Source: Treponema sp. (GTDB lineage: Bacteria; Spirochaetota; Spirochaetia; Treponematales; Breznakiellaceae). Taken from it: a stretch of DNA of 6,162 bases. Each line of letters begins with the position of its first letter. Position 1 is the stretch's first letter. The stretch is taken from contig JAITNU010000133.1 in assembly GCA_031290325.1 (NCBI GenBank), positions 1-6,162 of the forward strand. The letters are read 5' to 3'. Both the position numbers and the translations under genes were made by a program. Shown piece after piece: positions 6,162 to 6,162 of the stretch. The notes beneath the pieces are model-generated. The model was not told the DNA's origin and made no database searches. It was given only the letters and a program-made list of their open reading frames with translations.

Positions 6162-6162
6162 A

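Noticed and set aside
5866..6162. Duplicate of the tRNA 3' end as an att site
   Set aside because: No second copy of the T-arm and acceptor sequence is visible in the window; if an att repeat exists it lies beyond the right edge.
1..6162. CRISPR array, complete insertion sequence or defence system
   Set aside because: No regularly spaced repeats, no intact transposase and no nuclease or other defence-type protein are visible on either strand.

Overview
The window reads as ordinary bacterial chromosome, most likely from a spirochaete of the genus Treponema, perhaps a gut-associated anaerobe. The clues are a lipoprotein whose C-terminal block (VDRQNL, then E-x-Q-FQ-SGEVSD, then SIGQMLG) is of a type I associate with Treponema surface lipoproteins, a dCache-type sensor as in the many treponemal chemoreceptors, and a phenylacetate-CoA ligase paired with an ACT-domain protein as in amino-acid-fermenting anaerobes. 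This placement is inference from remembered family resemblance, not from a search.

Layout. Five protein genes lie on the minus strand, so reading in transcription order starts at the right. Phenylacetate-CoA ligase (4295-5596, GTG start) is followed after 10 nt by a double-ACT protein (3868-4284). Next come glycogen synthase glgA (2281-3783, gap 84 nt), a 449-residue lipoprotein (861-2210, gap 70 nt) and a sensory receptor (1-754, gap 106 nt) that runs off the left edge. The ligase and ACT genes are almost certainly one transcriptional unit. No convincing terminator separates them from glgA and the lipoprotein gene, but nothing proves read-through either. The receptor gene has its own good sigma-70-like promoter.

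The right end points the other way. A tRNA-Lys(TTT) gene at 5793-5865 has a textbook promoter in front and a strong hairpin-plus-U-tract terminator behind. The divergent region between the ligase and the tRNA carries a perfect 17-bp inverted repeat, with one arm on each promoter region. After the terminator the DNA holds no intact gene. One frame at 6018-6161 resembles the C-terminal end of a tyrosine recombinase with its catalytic tyrosine changed to histidine, next to a tRNA gene, the classical landing site for such elements.

Functionally the window is a mixture: aryl-acid activation with a probable amino-acid-sensing partner, glycogen synthesis, an envelope lipoprotein and a chemotaxis-type sensor. 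I see no new multi-gene defence or biosynthetic system. The points most worth following are the paired repeats in the divergent promoter region, the decayed recombinase beside tRNA-Lys, and the unusual architecture of the lipoprotein (TPR-like helices between two CsgG/LpoB-like halves).
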